Assembly (NCBI GenBank): GCA_021832495.1
Contig: JAKBKR010000024.1
Coordinates: forward strand, 1 to 12,270
Reading direction: 5' to 3'
Length of the DNA: 12,270 nucleotides
DNA from: a bacterium
GTDB taxonomy: Archaea > Thermoplasmatota > Thermoplasmata > Lutacidiplasmatales > UBA184
The notes beneath the pieces were generated by a model that worked only from the letters and a program-made list of their open reading frames with translations, had not been told where the DNA came from and ran no database searches. Shown one piece after another: positions 1 to 6,284 of this stretch; position 1 is the stretch's first letter, and each line of letters begins with the position of its first letter. The translations under genes and the position numbers were made by a program.

Positions 1-471
1 AACTTCGCGTATACGCACATGGTGCCTGGGCACCCCAAGTGCGGTCGGTGCCACGGTCACACGGGAGCGGTCATCATCCGCTTCCACGGTCCGATGGGGA
101 ACAAGAACATGGTCATCGACTTCGGGGTCCTCAAGGCCGCGGCGCGACGGGTCATTGAGAAGGTGGACCACTTCACGGTGTTGGGACTCTTGCAGGAAGG
201 GCTGAAGGTGAGGGTCGCGGCCAAGTCGGTCTGGGTATCCGCCTTCCCGTCCGTGGACTCGGTGGGACGTCCGACCGGGGTCCCAAAGAAGTATATGTTC
301 CCCAAGGAGGACGTTACGATTCTCGCCAACTCCACCTGCACGGCGGAAGGGCTGTCGGAGTGGTTCGCGGACCAGATGTGGCAAGAACTGAGCGCCGAGG
401 ACCTTGACGAATCGTGCGCGATTCAGGTTGGCTGGTGCGAAGGGGACAACATCGCGTGGTCCCAGTGGTGA
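1..471 (+). CDS. queD: QueD-type 6-carboxy-5,6,7,8-tetrahydropterin synthase, 5'-truncated
   Basis: This gene is open at the window's left edge; the in-frame ATG at 19 is internal, because the conserved residues begin before it. Numbering from base 1, the reading has a Phe-x-x-x-His start (H6), then KCGRCHGH (C14, H18, H20), which closely matches the KCGRLHGH of bacterial QueD. H6, H18 and H20 fit the zinc ligands and C14 the catalytic Cys. A VIDFGVLK stretch, the D56-H57 dyad and a late TAEGLSEWF helix also match the 6-pyruvoyl-tetrahydropterin synthase fold. The family converts 7,8-dihydroneopterin triphosphate to carboxytetrahydropterin, the first committed step toward preQ0, which feeds archaeosine in tRNA or 7-deazaguanine in DNA. 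No queC, queE or tgt/dpdA is in the window, so which product it serves cannot be decided. The C-terminal pterin-binding Glu region is less conserved (WCEGDNIAW). Confidence 0.9.
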   Translation, partial: NFAYTHMVPGHPKCGRCHGHTGAVIIRFHGPMGNKNMVIDFGVLKAAARRVIEKVDHFTVLGLLQEGLKVRVAAKSVWVSAFPSVDSVGRPTGVPKKYMFPKEDVTILANSTCTAEGLSEWFADQMWQELSAEDLDESCAIQVGWCEGDNIAWSQW

Positions 472-490
472 CAGGTCTGCGCGGAGTGCG

Positions 491-495
491 GGAGG
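491..495 (+). promoter_or_regulatory. Ribosome binding site GGAGG that sets the HD gene start
   Basis: A perfect GGAGG lies 5 bases before the GTG at 501. It favours that GTG over the upstream in-frame ATG at 414, which would overlap queD by nearly 60 bases, and over the ATG at 531, which has no comparable site. Confidence 0.7.
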
Positions 496-500
496 AAGAT

Positions 501-1049
501 GTGACGAACCCCCGGGAATCGAACGTGTGGATGTCCACCTACACCGGCGGACGCTTCTACCCCGAGACCCTCACCGAGAACGAGTACCGCATCGAGGACA
601 TCGCCCACGGACTGGCTCTCCAATGTCGGTTCGGAGGGCAGTCGCGGGAGTTCTACTCGGTCGCTCAGCATTCGGTGATGGTCTCCGAGTTGGTTCCGCC
701 CGAGCATGCGCTCTGGGGTCTCCTTCACGACGCGAGCGAAGCCTACCTCATCGACCTTCCCAGACCCATCAAGCGGTTACAGCAACTCGAAGGATACCGC
801 TCGCTGGAGCGGGCCGTGATGACGGCTCTGCTTTCGACCTTCGGCCTGCCGGATACGGAACCGATGGACGTGGTGTGGGCCGACAACGGTGCGCTCGTGG
901 CCGAGGCCAAGATGCTCGGACTGTGGAACCCCCACTGGGTGGTGGCGCTTTTACCGGAGGCTTCGATACCTTCTATCCCATACAGCTGGTCGCCGCTGGA
1001 AGCCGAGGCGCGGTTCCTTCGCCGTTTCCGGGAGTTGAACACTCGGTGA
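501..1049 (+). CDS. HD-domain hydrolase, YfbR-like (5'-deoxynucleotidase type)
   Basis: This is a 182-residue protein starting at GTG 501 behind GGAGG. It carries an HD metal-binding set: H57 in YSVAQHS, H76-D77 in LLHDASEAYLIDLPRPIK, and probably D128 in WADNGALVAE. E80 in HDASE matches the catalytic Glu of YfbR-type nucleotidases, and the DLPRPIK stretch closely resembles E. coli YfbR (DLPTPVK). The N-terminal TGGRFYPE and IEDIAHGLA segments are typical of the shorter HD proteins found in phages and other mobile elements. YfbR removes phosphate from deoxynucleoside monophosphates, so a role in adjusting the dNTP pool is plausible; substrate preference cannot be read from sequence. It follows queD by 29 bases, and its TGA overlaps the GTG start of the helicase (GTGA), which implies coupled translation. 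Confidence 0.82.
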   Translation: MTNPRESNVWMSTYTGGRFYPETLTENEYRIEDIAHGLALQCRFGGQSREFYSVAQHSVMVSELVPPEHALWGLLHDASEAYLIDLPRPIKRLQQLEGYRSLERAVMTALLSTFGLPDTEPMDVVWADNGALVAEAKMLGLWNPHWVVALLPEASIPSIPYSWSPLEAEARFLRRFRELNTR

Positions 1050-2965
1050 CGTTCAACTACCGTCCCGGGCAGGAAGCGGCCATCGAGGCCATCGTTCGTC
1101 ACCTGAAGGCCGGGACGTCCACGGTCCTGCTAGATGCTGGGGTGGGGTCGGGTAAGTCCCTCATACTGGCTCATGTATCGGCCCGACTCTACGATGAGAA
1201 GGGGTGGAATGGCTACTACACCACTCCTCAGGTATCGTTGGCGAAGCAACTGGAGAATGACCGACTGCTCACTTCGTACCTTCAAGTGGTAACGGGTCGG
1301 CGCAACTACCCCTGTCCCGCCTTGGACGATTCGTCTCCATTGTCGGTGTTCCATCGTTCTCCCGCCGAAGGGGATACGCTGGAAATGTGGGTTCGCAACC
1401 CCGGCCGCGAAGAAAGGGTGCTCACCTGGCGTCAGACTCGGGAACGGTACCGGCGCCAGTTCGGCCTTCCCCATGCCGAATCGGCGGAGGATGGGGCTTG
1501 CGTCACCGGGTGGGCCTGTTCGGTCTGTCAGGGAGCGGGGCGTCAAGGGGCGGACCGCTGTCCCGCCTGTAAAGGGAGCGGCCTGGTGAGTGAGGGCGCC
1601 ATTCCCTGTGTACTTCGAGCGACTCACCATTGTGAGTACTTCTCGCGGAAGGACGCGGCGATGGCCGGACCGCTCGCTACGATGACCCTTGCCTACCTAT
1701 TGGCGGTCACCGCGAAGTCTCCCGAGGACGAGGATGAAGGTTCGAGCCATCAGTTCGGTCCTCGTGACCTGCTCATACTGGACGAAGCCCACGGTCTCCC
1801 CAAGGCCGCCCAGCGGGAGATGGGACTGAATCTCTCTGCGGACACCGTCCACCGGGGTGGAGGCGCGCTCCGTCTGGGAGAGGAGTGGCGGTCCTTTTGG
1901 TGGGAGGAGACCCGGGACCCGCTCCAAAGGGGAGAACTGGAGCGATGGGATGGGGACCGTCTGAAGGAGTGGCTCGCCAAGGTCCGCAGCGTGGTATCCT
2001 CGGAAGCGGCCAAGGCCTTTGACGCGGCTACGGAGGACCGGGCGGACTCGGTACTCAGAAAGCGGGCCCGTTCCTTGGTCCGTCTCCACGGTAGGGTGAA
2101 CGAGGCAGTGGAAGACTTGGATGCGCGGCAGCGTTGGGCGCTGGAGGTCAAGTTCGACCAGTACTCCGAACCCTACGTTCGCATCACGCCAGTGTTCGCT
2201 CGGAGGTTCCTCGCGCAACGACTGTGGAGACTGGGTCGGTTCCGGGTCCTGTCCAGTGGAACGTTCGGTGACATTGGGGAGTTCTTGGATTCGGTCGGAC
2301 TGAACCCCAGCGAGGTCGCTATCGTTCGGATGGACTCGACCTTCCCTCCGCAAAATGGGAAGGTGGTGCTCATGAACACGGCTCCGCTCTCCCGGCAGAC
2401 CGAAACAGAGTCGTTGCCCCTCATCGTTGAAGCGCTGCGAGACATCTTGACCCGGGAGCGGAAGCGGGGACTGATTCACGTCCCGTCCTACCGTTTGGCG
2501 CGAATCCTCACCGCGGAGTTGAGCGAGTTCGCCCATCGCTTCGTTCAGCATGACTCGGAGGACCGTAACGAGACTCTTGAGCAGTGGATGAAGGACGGGC
2601 GGGAGGATACCGTGATGGTCGGGGTTCAGATGAACGAGGGACTGGACCTGATAGACGACCTCGCGGTATGGCAGGTCATCGTGAAGGCGCCATTCCCTGA
2701 CCTCTCGGACGTGGCGGTGCGGACCCGGTTCGAGATGGAAGGGGGGCAACGATGGTACCGGGCCGAGACCCAGCGGGCCATGCTCCAAGCCCTCGGACGT
2801 ATCGTCCGAAGCGCCACGGACCGCGGGGTGACCTACGTGCTGGACACCCACGCCTGCCGACTCCTCTCCGACCCCTCCCTCCCCGAGTGGGCGAAGGCTC
2901 GTATCCGAGCGGGGGACGATGAACGACGCATGAAGCTGGCGAGACCGTGGGCGGTGGGACGATGA
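1046..2965 (+). CDS. XPD/DinG-like superfamily 2 DNA helicase with inserted zinc-finger cysteines
   Basis: This is a 639-residue protein starting at GTG 1046 in a 4-base overlap with the HD gene; longer upstream readings run through queD and the HD gene in another frame and are not credible. Walker A is A31-S38 (AGVGSGKS), the motif II box is DEAH at 246-249, and motif VI is QALGRIVR at 581-588, followed by DRGVTYVLD as in XPD/Rad3/DinG proteins. Between motifs I and II, GRRNYPC (C90) and PCVLRATHHCEYF (C188, C196) resemble the iron-sulfur region of DinG-type helicases. The same insert holds CSVCQGAG (C158, C161) and CPACKGSG (C172, C175), the CxxCxGxG pattern of DnaJ zinc fingers. These enzymes unwind DNA 5' to 3' in repair or replication; which role applies here is unknown. 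It overlaps the next gene by ATGA. Confidence 0.88.
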   Translation: MTFNYRPGQEAAIEAIVRHLKAGTSTVLLDAGVGSGKSLILAHVSARLYDEKGWNGYYTTPQVSLAKQLENDRLLTSYLQVVTGRRNYPCPALDDSSPLSVFHRSPAEGDTLEMWVRNPGREERVLTWRQTRERYRRQFGLPHAESAEDGACVTGWACSVCQGAGRQGADRCPACKGSGLVSEGAIPCVLRATHHCEYFSRKDAAMAGPLATMTLAYLLAVTAKSPEDEDEGSSHQFGPRDLLILDEAHGLPKAAQREMGLNLSADTVHRGGGALRLGEEWRSFWWEETRDPLQRGELERWDGDRLKEWLAKVRSVVSSEAAKAFDAATEDRADSVLRKRARSLVRLHGRVNEAVEDLDARQRWALEVKFDQYSEPYVRITPVFARRFLAQRLWRLGRFRVLSSGTFGDIGEFLDSVGLNPSEVAIVRMDSTFPPQNGKVVLMNTAPLSRQTETESLPLIVEALRDILTRERKRGLIHVPSYRLARILTAELSEFAHRFVQHDSEDRNETLEQWMKDGREDTVMVGVQMNEGLDLIDDLAVWQVIVKAPFPDLSDVAVRTRFEMEGGQRWYRAETQRAMLQALGRIVRSATDRGVTYVLDTHACRLLSDPSLPEWAKARIRAGDDERRMKLARPWAVGR

Positions 2966-3639
2966 GCGCGAAGGTTCACTGGGCCGCGAAAACGGACTAC
3001 CGTATCCCTTCGATGGATTCAGGACAGCAGGACTTCGAGACTTTTCTTGGAGCGCATAGGAGAATGGCTGGGGCCCGGGTGAGGAGACAGATGCTAAACG
3101 AAATCTTTACTCCTGACCCGGAGCAAACTGAAGTGGAACGACTTATCGAGCAACGACGGGCGGTCAAAGAGCGTAACGACCGTATAGCTCGGCTCACCGA
3201 GGCGGCCCGTCAGCAGTGGACCGAGCGTGTCTACCGGCTAACTGGAGTGCCTCCGAAGCTCGCGGCTAAACGGTCGGCTGACCGCGAGTATCTGATAGAG
3301 CTATGGGACCGGATGACTTTCGCGTTCGGGGGCGAGTGCCAAGAGTGTGGCGTTAAGGACCTAAGATTGTTGATGTGGTGTCACGTGGCCCCTACTCCCA
3401 TACTTGGCACTGACCGCTCCAAGGGAGGTTTTTCGCGGGCGGCCCGGGACATAGAGCAACATCCTGAATGTTACCGTCTTCTTTGTCGCAACTGTGACCA
3501 AATTGTGTCAGGTGGACCCTTTGGCAGACCTTGGGAGCAGCCGGGCGGCCCGTATGTTTGGGTGCCGGTATCGAAGGTCCGAGCGGACCCGCTCGGCCAG
3601 ATTCGGTGGACAAAATTGTCGAGGGAGACCCGTATTTAA
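2962..3639 (+). CDS. HNH-like zinc protein, catalytically uncertain
   Basis: This is a 225-residue protein. ATG 2962 overlaps the helicase stop (ATGA); the in-frame GTG at 2947 is an alternative start adding five Gly-rich residues. The N-terminal half (about 50-92) is charged and probably helical. The C-terminal half has CQEC (C126, C129), a His in WCHVAP (H141) and YRLLCRNCD (C175, C178). That order, CxxC-G, then His, then LLCxNC, is the zinc scaffold of HNH endonucleases. The usual Asp/His before the central His and the closing His/Asn after CxNC are replaced (WCH, CRNCDQIVS), so nuclease activity is doubtful and a DNA-binding role is equally possible. Base use is visibly more AT-rich than in neighbouring genes. 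The gene ends inside the left arm region of a 14-base inverted repeat. Confidence 0.6.
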   Translation: MSAKVHWAAKTDYRIPSMDSGQQDFETFLGAHRRMAGARVRRQMLNEIFTPDPEQTEVERLIEQRRAVKERNDRIARLTEAARQQWTERVYRLTGVPPKLAAKRSADREYLIELWDRMTFAFGGECQECGVKDLRLLMWCHVAPTPILGTDRSKGGFSRAARDIEQHPECYRLLCRNCDQIVSGGPFGRPWEQPGGPYVWVPVSKVRADPLGQIRWTKLSRETRI

Positions 3640-3640
3640 T
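3633..3640 (+). promoter_or_regulatory. Candidate TATA box (TATTTAAT)
   Basis: TATTTAAT fits the archaeal TATA consensus and stands out in GC-rich DNA. It would place transcription start near 3660-3665, giving a leader of about 185 bases before the gene at 3848. It overlaps the stop codon of the HNH-like gene, so part of its AT content may be incidental. No clearer TATA element lies closer to 3848; GTGAAAAC near 3790-3797 is a weak alternative. Confidence 0.4.
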
Positions 3641-3675
3641 TCCGGGGCCCGGACATAATTCGGAGTTGATTTTGT

Positions 3676-3712
3676 CGAGGAGAAATGAGTCCTCGGTCTC
3701 ATTTTCATTTTG
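3676..3712 (+). terminator. Alternative stem-loops with T-rich tail: terminator or leader fold
   Basis: Two perfect short stems interlock: CGAGGA (3676-3681) with TCCTCG (3690-3695), and AAATGAG (3683-3689) with CTCATTT (3698-3704). The second stem is followed by TTCATTTT. The stem plus T-rich tail suits termination after the HNH-like gene. The interlocking arrangement would also allow an H-type pseudoknot in RNA started from the box at 3633. Confidence 0.35.
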
Positions 3713-3847
3713 TCACCTAGTGTCCCCCAAAATCCGGGAAGGAGGGAGGGGGTCTGGGGGGTCTCCCTCGACCCGCCGAGGACCCAGAGTGAAAACTGCC
3801 CCTTCCACCCGAGGGTTAATGAAGAAGGACCAGGATGGAGCCCCACG

Positions 3848-4276
3848 ATGGAGCCAGCCCAAGGATACCTGTTCCCCAAAGCGATGGGAGACCGTCGGGG
3901 CCTTTCTTGGTCCCTTGGGGGTCTCGCCAAGGCCTTTGTCCGAATCCGCTCTCCACGGGAGGCCATCGCCTTCCTACGCGAGCACGAAGCCAGCATCGCG
4001 GAGAAGCATCCCTACTGGAGCGCCCATGATGAGGGGCGACTGGACGAGGACGAGTTGGCGAACCTCATGGTGGCATGGGCTCACCTCCACGGAGCCAACG
4101 CTTCAGTCGCTCACGGCAGGGGACCGGACGGAACCTCTCGTATCGGGGTTCGCTTCTATGGGACCCCGGACGGCGCGAACTTCTCGACCATCCCATCCAA
4201 GTACTACGACCTTACTCCCCACGCCCCGGAACGGGTGCAGGTGGATTGGTCGTGGTCGGATACGGAGAAACGGTAA
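3848..4276 (+). CDS. Hypothetical protein, 142 residues
   Basis: I do not recognise this family. ATG 3848 is chosen because GGAG lies 7 bases upstream (3837-3840); the same frame is open back to 3710 but that extension is low-complexity and overlaps the inverted repeat. The product is soluble, with no signal peptide or membrane segment, and an acidic helical centre (about 37-85, with DEGRLDEDELANLMVAW). The C-terminal part (about 90-140) alternates Tyr/Phe/Trp with Gly/Pro and looks like a beta-rich small domain. It is the first of five plus-strand genes packed 2, 2, 1 and minus 4 bases apart, which suggests one transcript ending at the resolvase-like gene. The in-frame ATG at 3884 is a weaker alternative start. 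Confidence 0.6.
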   Translation: MEPAQGYLFPKAMGDRRGLSWSLGGLAKAFVRIRSPREAIAFLREHEASIAEKHPYWSAHDEGRLDEDELANLMVAWAHLHGANASVAHGRGPDGTSRIGVRFYGTPDGANFSTIPSKYYDLTPHAPERVQVDWSWSDTEKR

Positions 4277-4278
4277 CC

Positions 4279-4545
4279 ATGCCGGTGTATGACAGGGCCA
4301 CGGAGAAGCAGGTGCGGGAACACATCTTTCGAGCGATGCAGGAAATCGAGAGGGCACGGCTGGCCTTCCACCCCAAGGGCGGAGACCCCCTCCGAGCGAC
4401 CGGGGCACGGGACACCGCGGAGATGGAGGAACACAACGAGACCGCCCGCGAGATTCGTGAGCACCTCATGGAGTCGCAGAACTGGCTGGCCTCCACCGAG
4501 TACCGGTGGCACACCCCCCTCCACCCACCCGGGAGGTCGGGGTAG
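4279..4545 (+). CDS. Small charged helical protein, 88 residues
   Basis: This gene starts at ATG 4279, two bases after the previous stop, with GGAG at 4264-4267 about 11 bases upstream. The product is rich in Glu, Arg and His. Residues 6-30 (TEKQVREHIFRAMQEIERAR) and about 48-70 read as two amphipathic helices separated by a GGDP turn, so a helical hairpin or small coiled coil is likely. It has no cysteines and no membrane segment. I recognise no family. The longer in-frame reading from 4075 overlaps the previous gene across its whole length and is rejected. Confidence 0.6.
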   Translation: MPVYDRATEKQVREHIFRAMQEIERARLAFHPKGGDPLRATGARDTAEMEEHNETAREIREHLMESQNWLASTEYRWHTPLHPPGRSG

Positions 4546-4547
4546 AC

Positions 4548-4697
4548 GTGCCTCGACCGCAAGGGAGGACGTGGCATCCTCCAACCCTTTCGTTCCGTAC
4601 TGTCAAGGTTCCTAAGTGGGCGACCGAGCGGTTGGCGTGGGTGCTGTTCGGGTGTGGAGCCGCCCTGGTCATCTTCGCGGTCTTGTTCCTTGGGTGA
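4548..4697 (+). CDS. Small single-pass membrane protein, 49 residues
   Basis: A GTG start at 4548 sits two bases after the previous stop, with GGGAGG at 4531-4536 about 11 bases upstream. The product has a basic, Pro-containing N-terminal half (residues 1-27) and a hydrophobic segment at 29-48 (LAWVLFGCGAAL onward) that ends the protein. By the positive-inside rule, the N-terminus is cytoplasmic with the C-terminus embedded or just outside, a tail-anchored shape. No family is recognised. Its position between soluble genes with no gaps is the main support that it is translated. A GTG at 4506 in frame is a less likely start because it overlaps the previous gene. Confidence 0.5.
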   Translation: MPRPQGRTWHPPTLSFRTVKVPKWATERLAWVLFGCGAALVIFAVLFLG

Positions 4698-4698
4698 C

Positions 4699-4872
4699 AT
4701 GCCGTCCCTGAGTCAATGCGTCCGCTGTGGGCGGACCTACCGGCACCAACCGTGGCACGAGCGAAAGGTCCCACTCTGCTCGACCTGTATCCGTGAAATC
4801 GGCGGTCTCAACGGCGGTAGGTACGTCTACCGGTTGTGGACCGAAGGCCTCATCGAGCCGGCGAGGACATGA
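4699..4872 (+). CDS. Small zinc-ribbon-like protein, 57 residues
   Basis: ATG 4699 follows the previous stop after a single base. The product has two CxxC pairs, CVRC (C7, C10) and CSTC (C27, C30), 16 residues apart: a classic four-cysteine zinc site in a zinc ribbon or knuckle. The spacer is basic and aromatic (RTYRHQPWHERK), suiting nucleic acid contact, and the tail ends YVYRLWTEGLIEPART. Its TGA overlaps the next ATG (ATGA), so translation is coupled to the resolvase-like gene. Similar tiny zinc proteins are common in archaeal viruses and plasmids, usually of unknown function; a transcription or DNA-binding role is inference. Confidence 0.65.
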   Translation: MPSLSQCVRCGRTYRHQPWHERKVPLCSTCIREIGGLNGGRYVYRLWTEGLIEPART

Positions 4873-5291
4873 GACTCGCGGCCATCGGGGACTGCTCGGA
4901 ATGGGCCAAGGCCCACCCGGAGCACGAAGTCCAGTCGGTATCATCGGTCACGGACGCCTTCGTGGCGGTCGCATCGGGGAGGGCGGAGGGGGTGGTGGCG
5001 CGCTCGCTCGACCTCCTACCCCTCCCTCGGCTCCGTGACTTTCCGGTCCTTTACTCCGTGGAGGAGCCTTTCATCACGTCGCCCGAGGCGAGAGCCGCCA
5101 TCGAGTGGGTACTTCGGCATACCGCCGAGCACCGTCGAAAAGTGGTGAGGGAAGGTCTGGCCAAGGCCAAGGCCAACGGACGGGTTCTGGGACGTCCTCG
5201 CTTATGCTCGGGTTGCCAGCACCCGAGAAGCGAACACCTCCAAGGCGGGCCCTGCTTCAACGTCAACTGTACTTGCGTCGGTTACCGCTAG
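4869..5291 (+). CDS. Resolvase-like protein lacking the catalytic start, with Cys/His-rich tail
   Basis: This is a 140-residue protein from ATG 4869 (ATGA overlap). Residues about 42-110 follow the second half of serine recombinase catalytic domains: a VVARSLDLL strand-helix, a middle EEP...SPEA segment, then the long helix ending HRRKVVREGLAKAKANGRVLGRPR, close to the usual resolvase E-helix and GRP hinge. The N-terminus does not show the Tyr-x-Arg-x-Ser strand with the catalytic Ser, so recombinase activity is unlikely. After the GRP hinge, where a helix-turn-helix is expected, comes a metal-site tail: C113, C116, H118, H123, C129, C134 and C136. It may be a DNA-binding regulator derived from a resolvase. 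The match is motif-based and could be overstated for the N-terminal third. Confidence 0.6.
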   Translation: MRLAAIGDCSEWAKAHPEHEVQSVSSVTDAFVAVASGRAEGVVARSLDLLPLPRLRDFPVLYSVEEPFITSPEARAAIEWVLRHTAEHRRKVVREGLAKAKANGRVLGRPRLCSGCQHPRSEHLQGGPCFNVNCTCVGYR

Positions 5292-5308
5292 CGCGCGACC
5301 TTGGCCTG

Positions 5309-5318
5309 AGCCGACTTT
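5309..5318 (+). repeat. Left arm of inverted repeat flanking the integrase gene
   Basis: AGCCGACTTT sits 5 bases beyond the integrase stop and is the exact reverse complement of AAAGTCGGCT at 6166-6175 upstream of the integrase start. Similarity continues inward as ACCC (5321-5324) opposite GGGT (6162-6165) after a two-base offset. Confidence 0.5.
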
Positions 5319-5323
5319 TCACC

Positions 5324-6148
5324 CTAAGAGGGACCTCGCTCCGGGTTCTCCAACCGTAGGCCCTTCTGTTTCCCGATGGCCTCCAACACGGCCTCCGAGT
5401 TTCGCGTGGTGTAGTAGGTGGCGGTGCCCTTGCTCACCCCGAGCACGTTGGCCAACTCCTCTTGGTTCAGGTTCAGTTGGTCGCGGTAGCGATGCCCTCC
5501 GGTATGGCGGAACCGCAGAGGGTTGAGGTGGATGCGTACCTTTCGCGTCGCCCAGATATGCTCTTCGAGTTGGGTCAGCAGGTACCGGTAGCTCCCCGAA
5601 CTCTTGGGTTTGGGCAGGTCCAAGTAGGCCGCTATCCACGGCTCATACTCCGTGGGAACCACGGCCATCATGAGGCGACGGTGCCCCCCCGCGGTCGGTT
5701 TGGTCCGGTGCCACTGTAGGAGCAGGAGTCCATCGAGGCGGCCCCCTTGGACCCGTAGGAGGTTCGCTCTGGTAAGGTAGGGCAGGAGCGAAACGTGAAC
5801 CATCGAGAACATGAGCACTCGGATGGTCCGTCCTACGAAGGTGGGGTCCTTGGGCACGTCGAAACCTCCGTATCCATCTTCGGTCGCCCGGCGTTCCCAA
5901 CTCATCTCGTCCGCCGCGGCGATGACCAGCTGTTGCTCACTCTCCGTCAAGGCCTCTTTGGCGACCGTCCGTGGATGGACTGGTTTCTTCCGCCGCGGGG
6001 TCTTGACCGCGCCCCGGAGGACTTCCACCAAGTCCTTCCTGGTCCACTCCTGACCCGCCTCGGCCGCGGCGAGGAGCTTCCGTAGGACGTCGGCCGCGGT
6101 CAGGGTCTCAACTGGAATCCTCGCTTTCTGGGACTTCGACAGCTCCAT
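5324..6148 (-). CDS. Tyrosine recombinase/integrase, divergent active site
   Basis: This 274-residue protein is read on the minus strand. Residues 1-65 form a basic, helical arm- or core-binding part, and the catalytic domain starts near ALTESEQQLV (66). R127 in LLPYLTRANLLRV matches the first catalytic Arg, K150 in HRTKP the beta-hairpin Lys, R214 in LRFRHTGGHRYR the second Arg, and Y245 or Y246 in GTATYYTTR the nucleophile after LGVS. The His of the HxxR box is Leu (L211), and the LGH box reads LGV, so both active-site histidines appear to be missing, as happens in some archaeal integrases. It is the only minus-strand gene. No ribosome binding site precedes the ATG, so its mRNA is probably leaderless. 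It likely integrates or excises the element; no tRNA or att core was found. Confidence 0.8.
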   Translation of the reverse strand: MELSKSQKARIPVETLTAADVLRKLLAAAEAGQEWTRKDLVEVLRGAVKTPRRKKPVHPRTVAKEALTESEQQLVIAAADEMSWERRATEDGYGGFDVPKDPTFVGRTIRVLMFSMVHVSLLPYLTRANLLRVQGGRLDGLLLLQWHRTKPTAGGHRRLMMAVVPTEYEPWIAAYLDLPKPKSSGSYRYLLTQLEEHIWATRKVRIHLNPLRFRHTGGHRYRDQLNLNQEELANVLGVSKGTATYYTTRNSEAVLEAIGKQKGLRLENPERGPS

Positions 6149-6165
6149 CTGCGCAGTCTATGGGT

Positions 6166-6175
6166 AAAGTCGGCT
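6166..6175 (-). repeat. Right arm of inverted repeat flanking the integrase gene
   Basis: AAAGTCGGCT is the exact reverse complement of 5309-5318. It lies just upstream of the integrase start, so the two arms bracket the gene. This fits a recombinase-binding site pair or simple chance; length alone is not decisive. Confidence 0.5.
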
Positions 6176-6276
6176 ATGACCCTTGTGGTCCGAAAGGAAC
6201 CGTTGTTTCAGCCAAAAAACATAGGTTTCTCCACCCGCGCGCGGTAATACCCCTGTCTCGTAGAGGACCAAGGTCT

Positions 6277-6284
6277 CATATAAG
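6277..6284 (+). promoter_or_regulatory. TATA box of the seven-gene operon
   Basis: CATATAAG lies 39 bases before the ATG at 6323. It predicts transcription start near 6305-6308, leaving a short leader that contains GAGGGG (6310-6315), 7 bases before the start codon. The spacing is as expected for an archaeal leadered promoter. Confidence 0.65.

Larger units (their letters stand above)
3618..3772. repeat. Perfect 14-base inverted repeat around an AT-richer intergenic segment
   Basis: GTCGAGGGAGACCC at 3618-3631 is exactly complementary in reverse to GGGTCTCCCTCGAC at 3759-3772, with 127 bases between. The left arm lies in the last codons of the HNH-like gene and the right arm lies in non-coding DNA. 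The enclosed DNA is AT-richer than the rest of the window and holds a TATA-like box and short stems. It could be an origin, a protein-binding site pair, an element end or an RNA fold; the sequence does not decide. Confidence 0.7.

Noticed and set aside
404..1045. Upstream extension of the helicase reading frame through queD and the HD gene
   Set aside because: It lies in another frame of two well-supported genes, is Arg/Gly-rich without motifs, and the GTGA overlap at 1046 gives a natural start.
1697..2851. Long minus-strand open frame opposite the helicase
   Set aside because: Its translation is His/Pro/Leu/Arg-rich low-complexity, as expected opposite a GC-rich gene, and the plus strand carries clear helicase motifs.
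3531..4292. Plus-strand open frame spanning the intergenic region
   Set aside because: Its composition (Ser, Pro, Arg-rich) is that of a shadow; it overlaps the HNH-like gene and the gene at 3848 in another frame.
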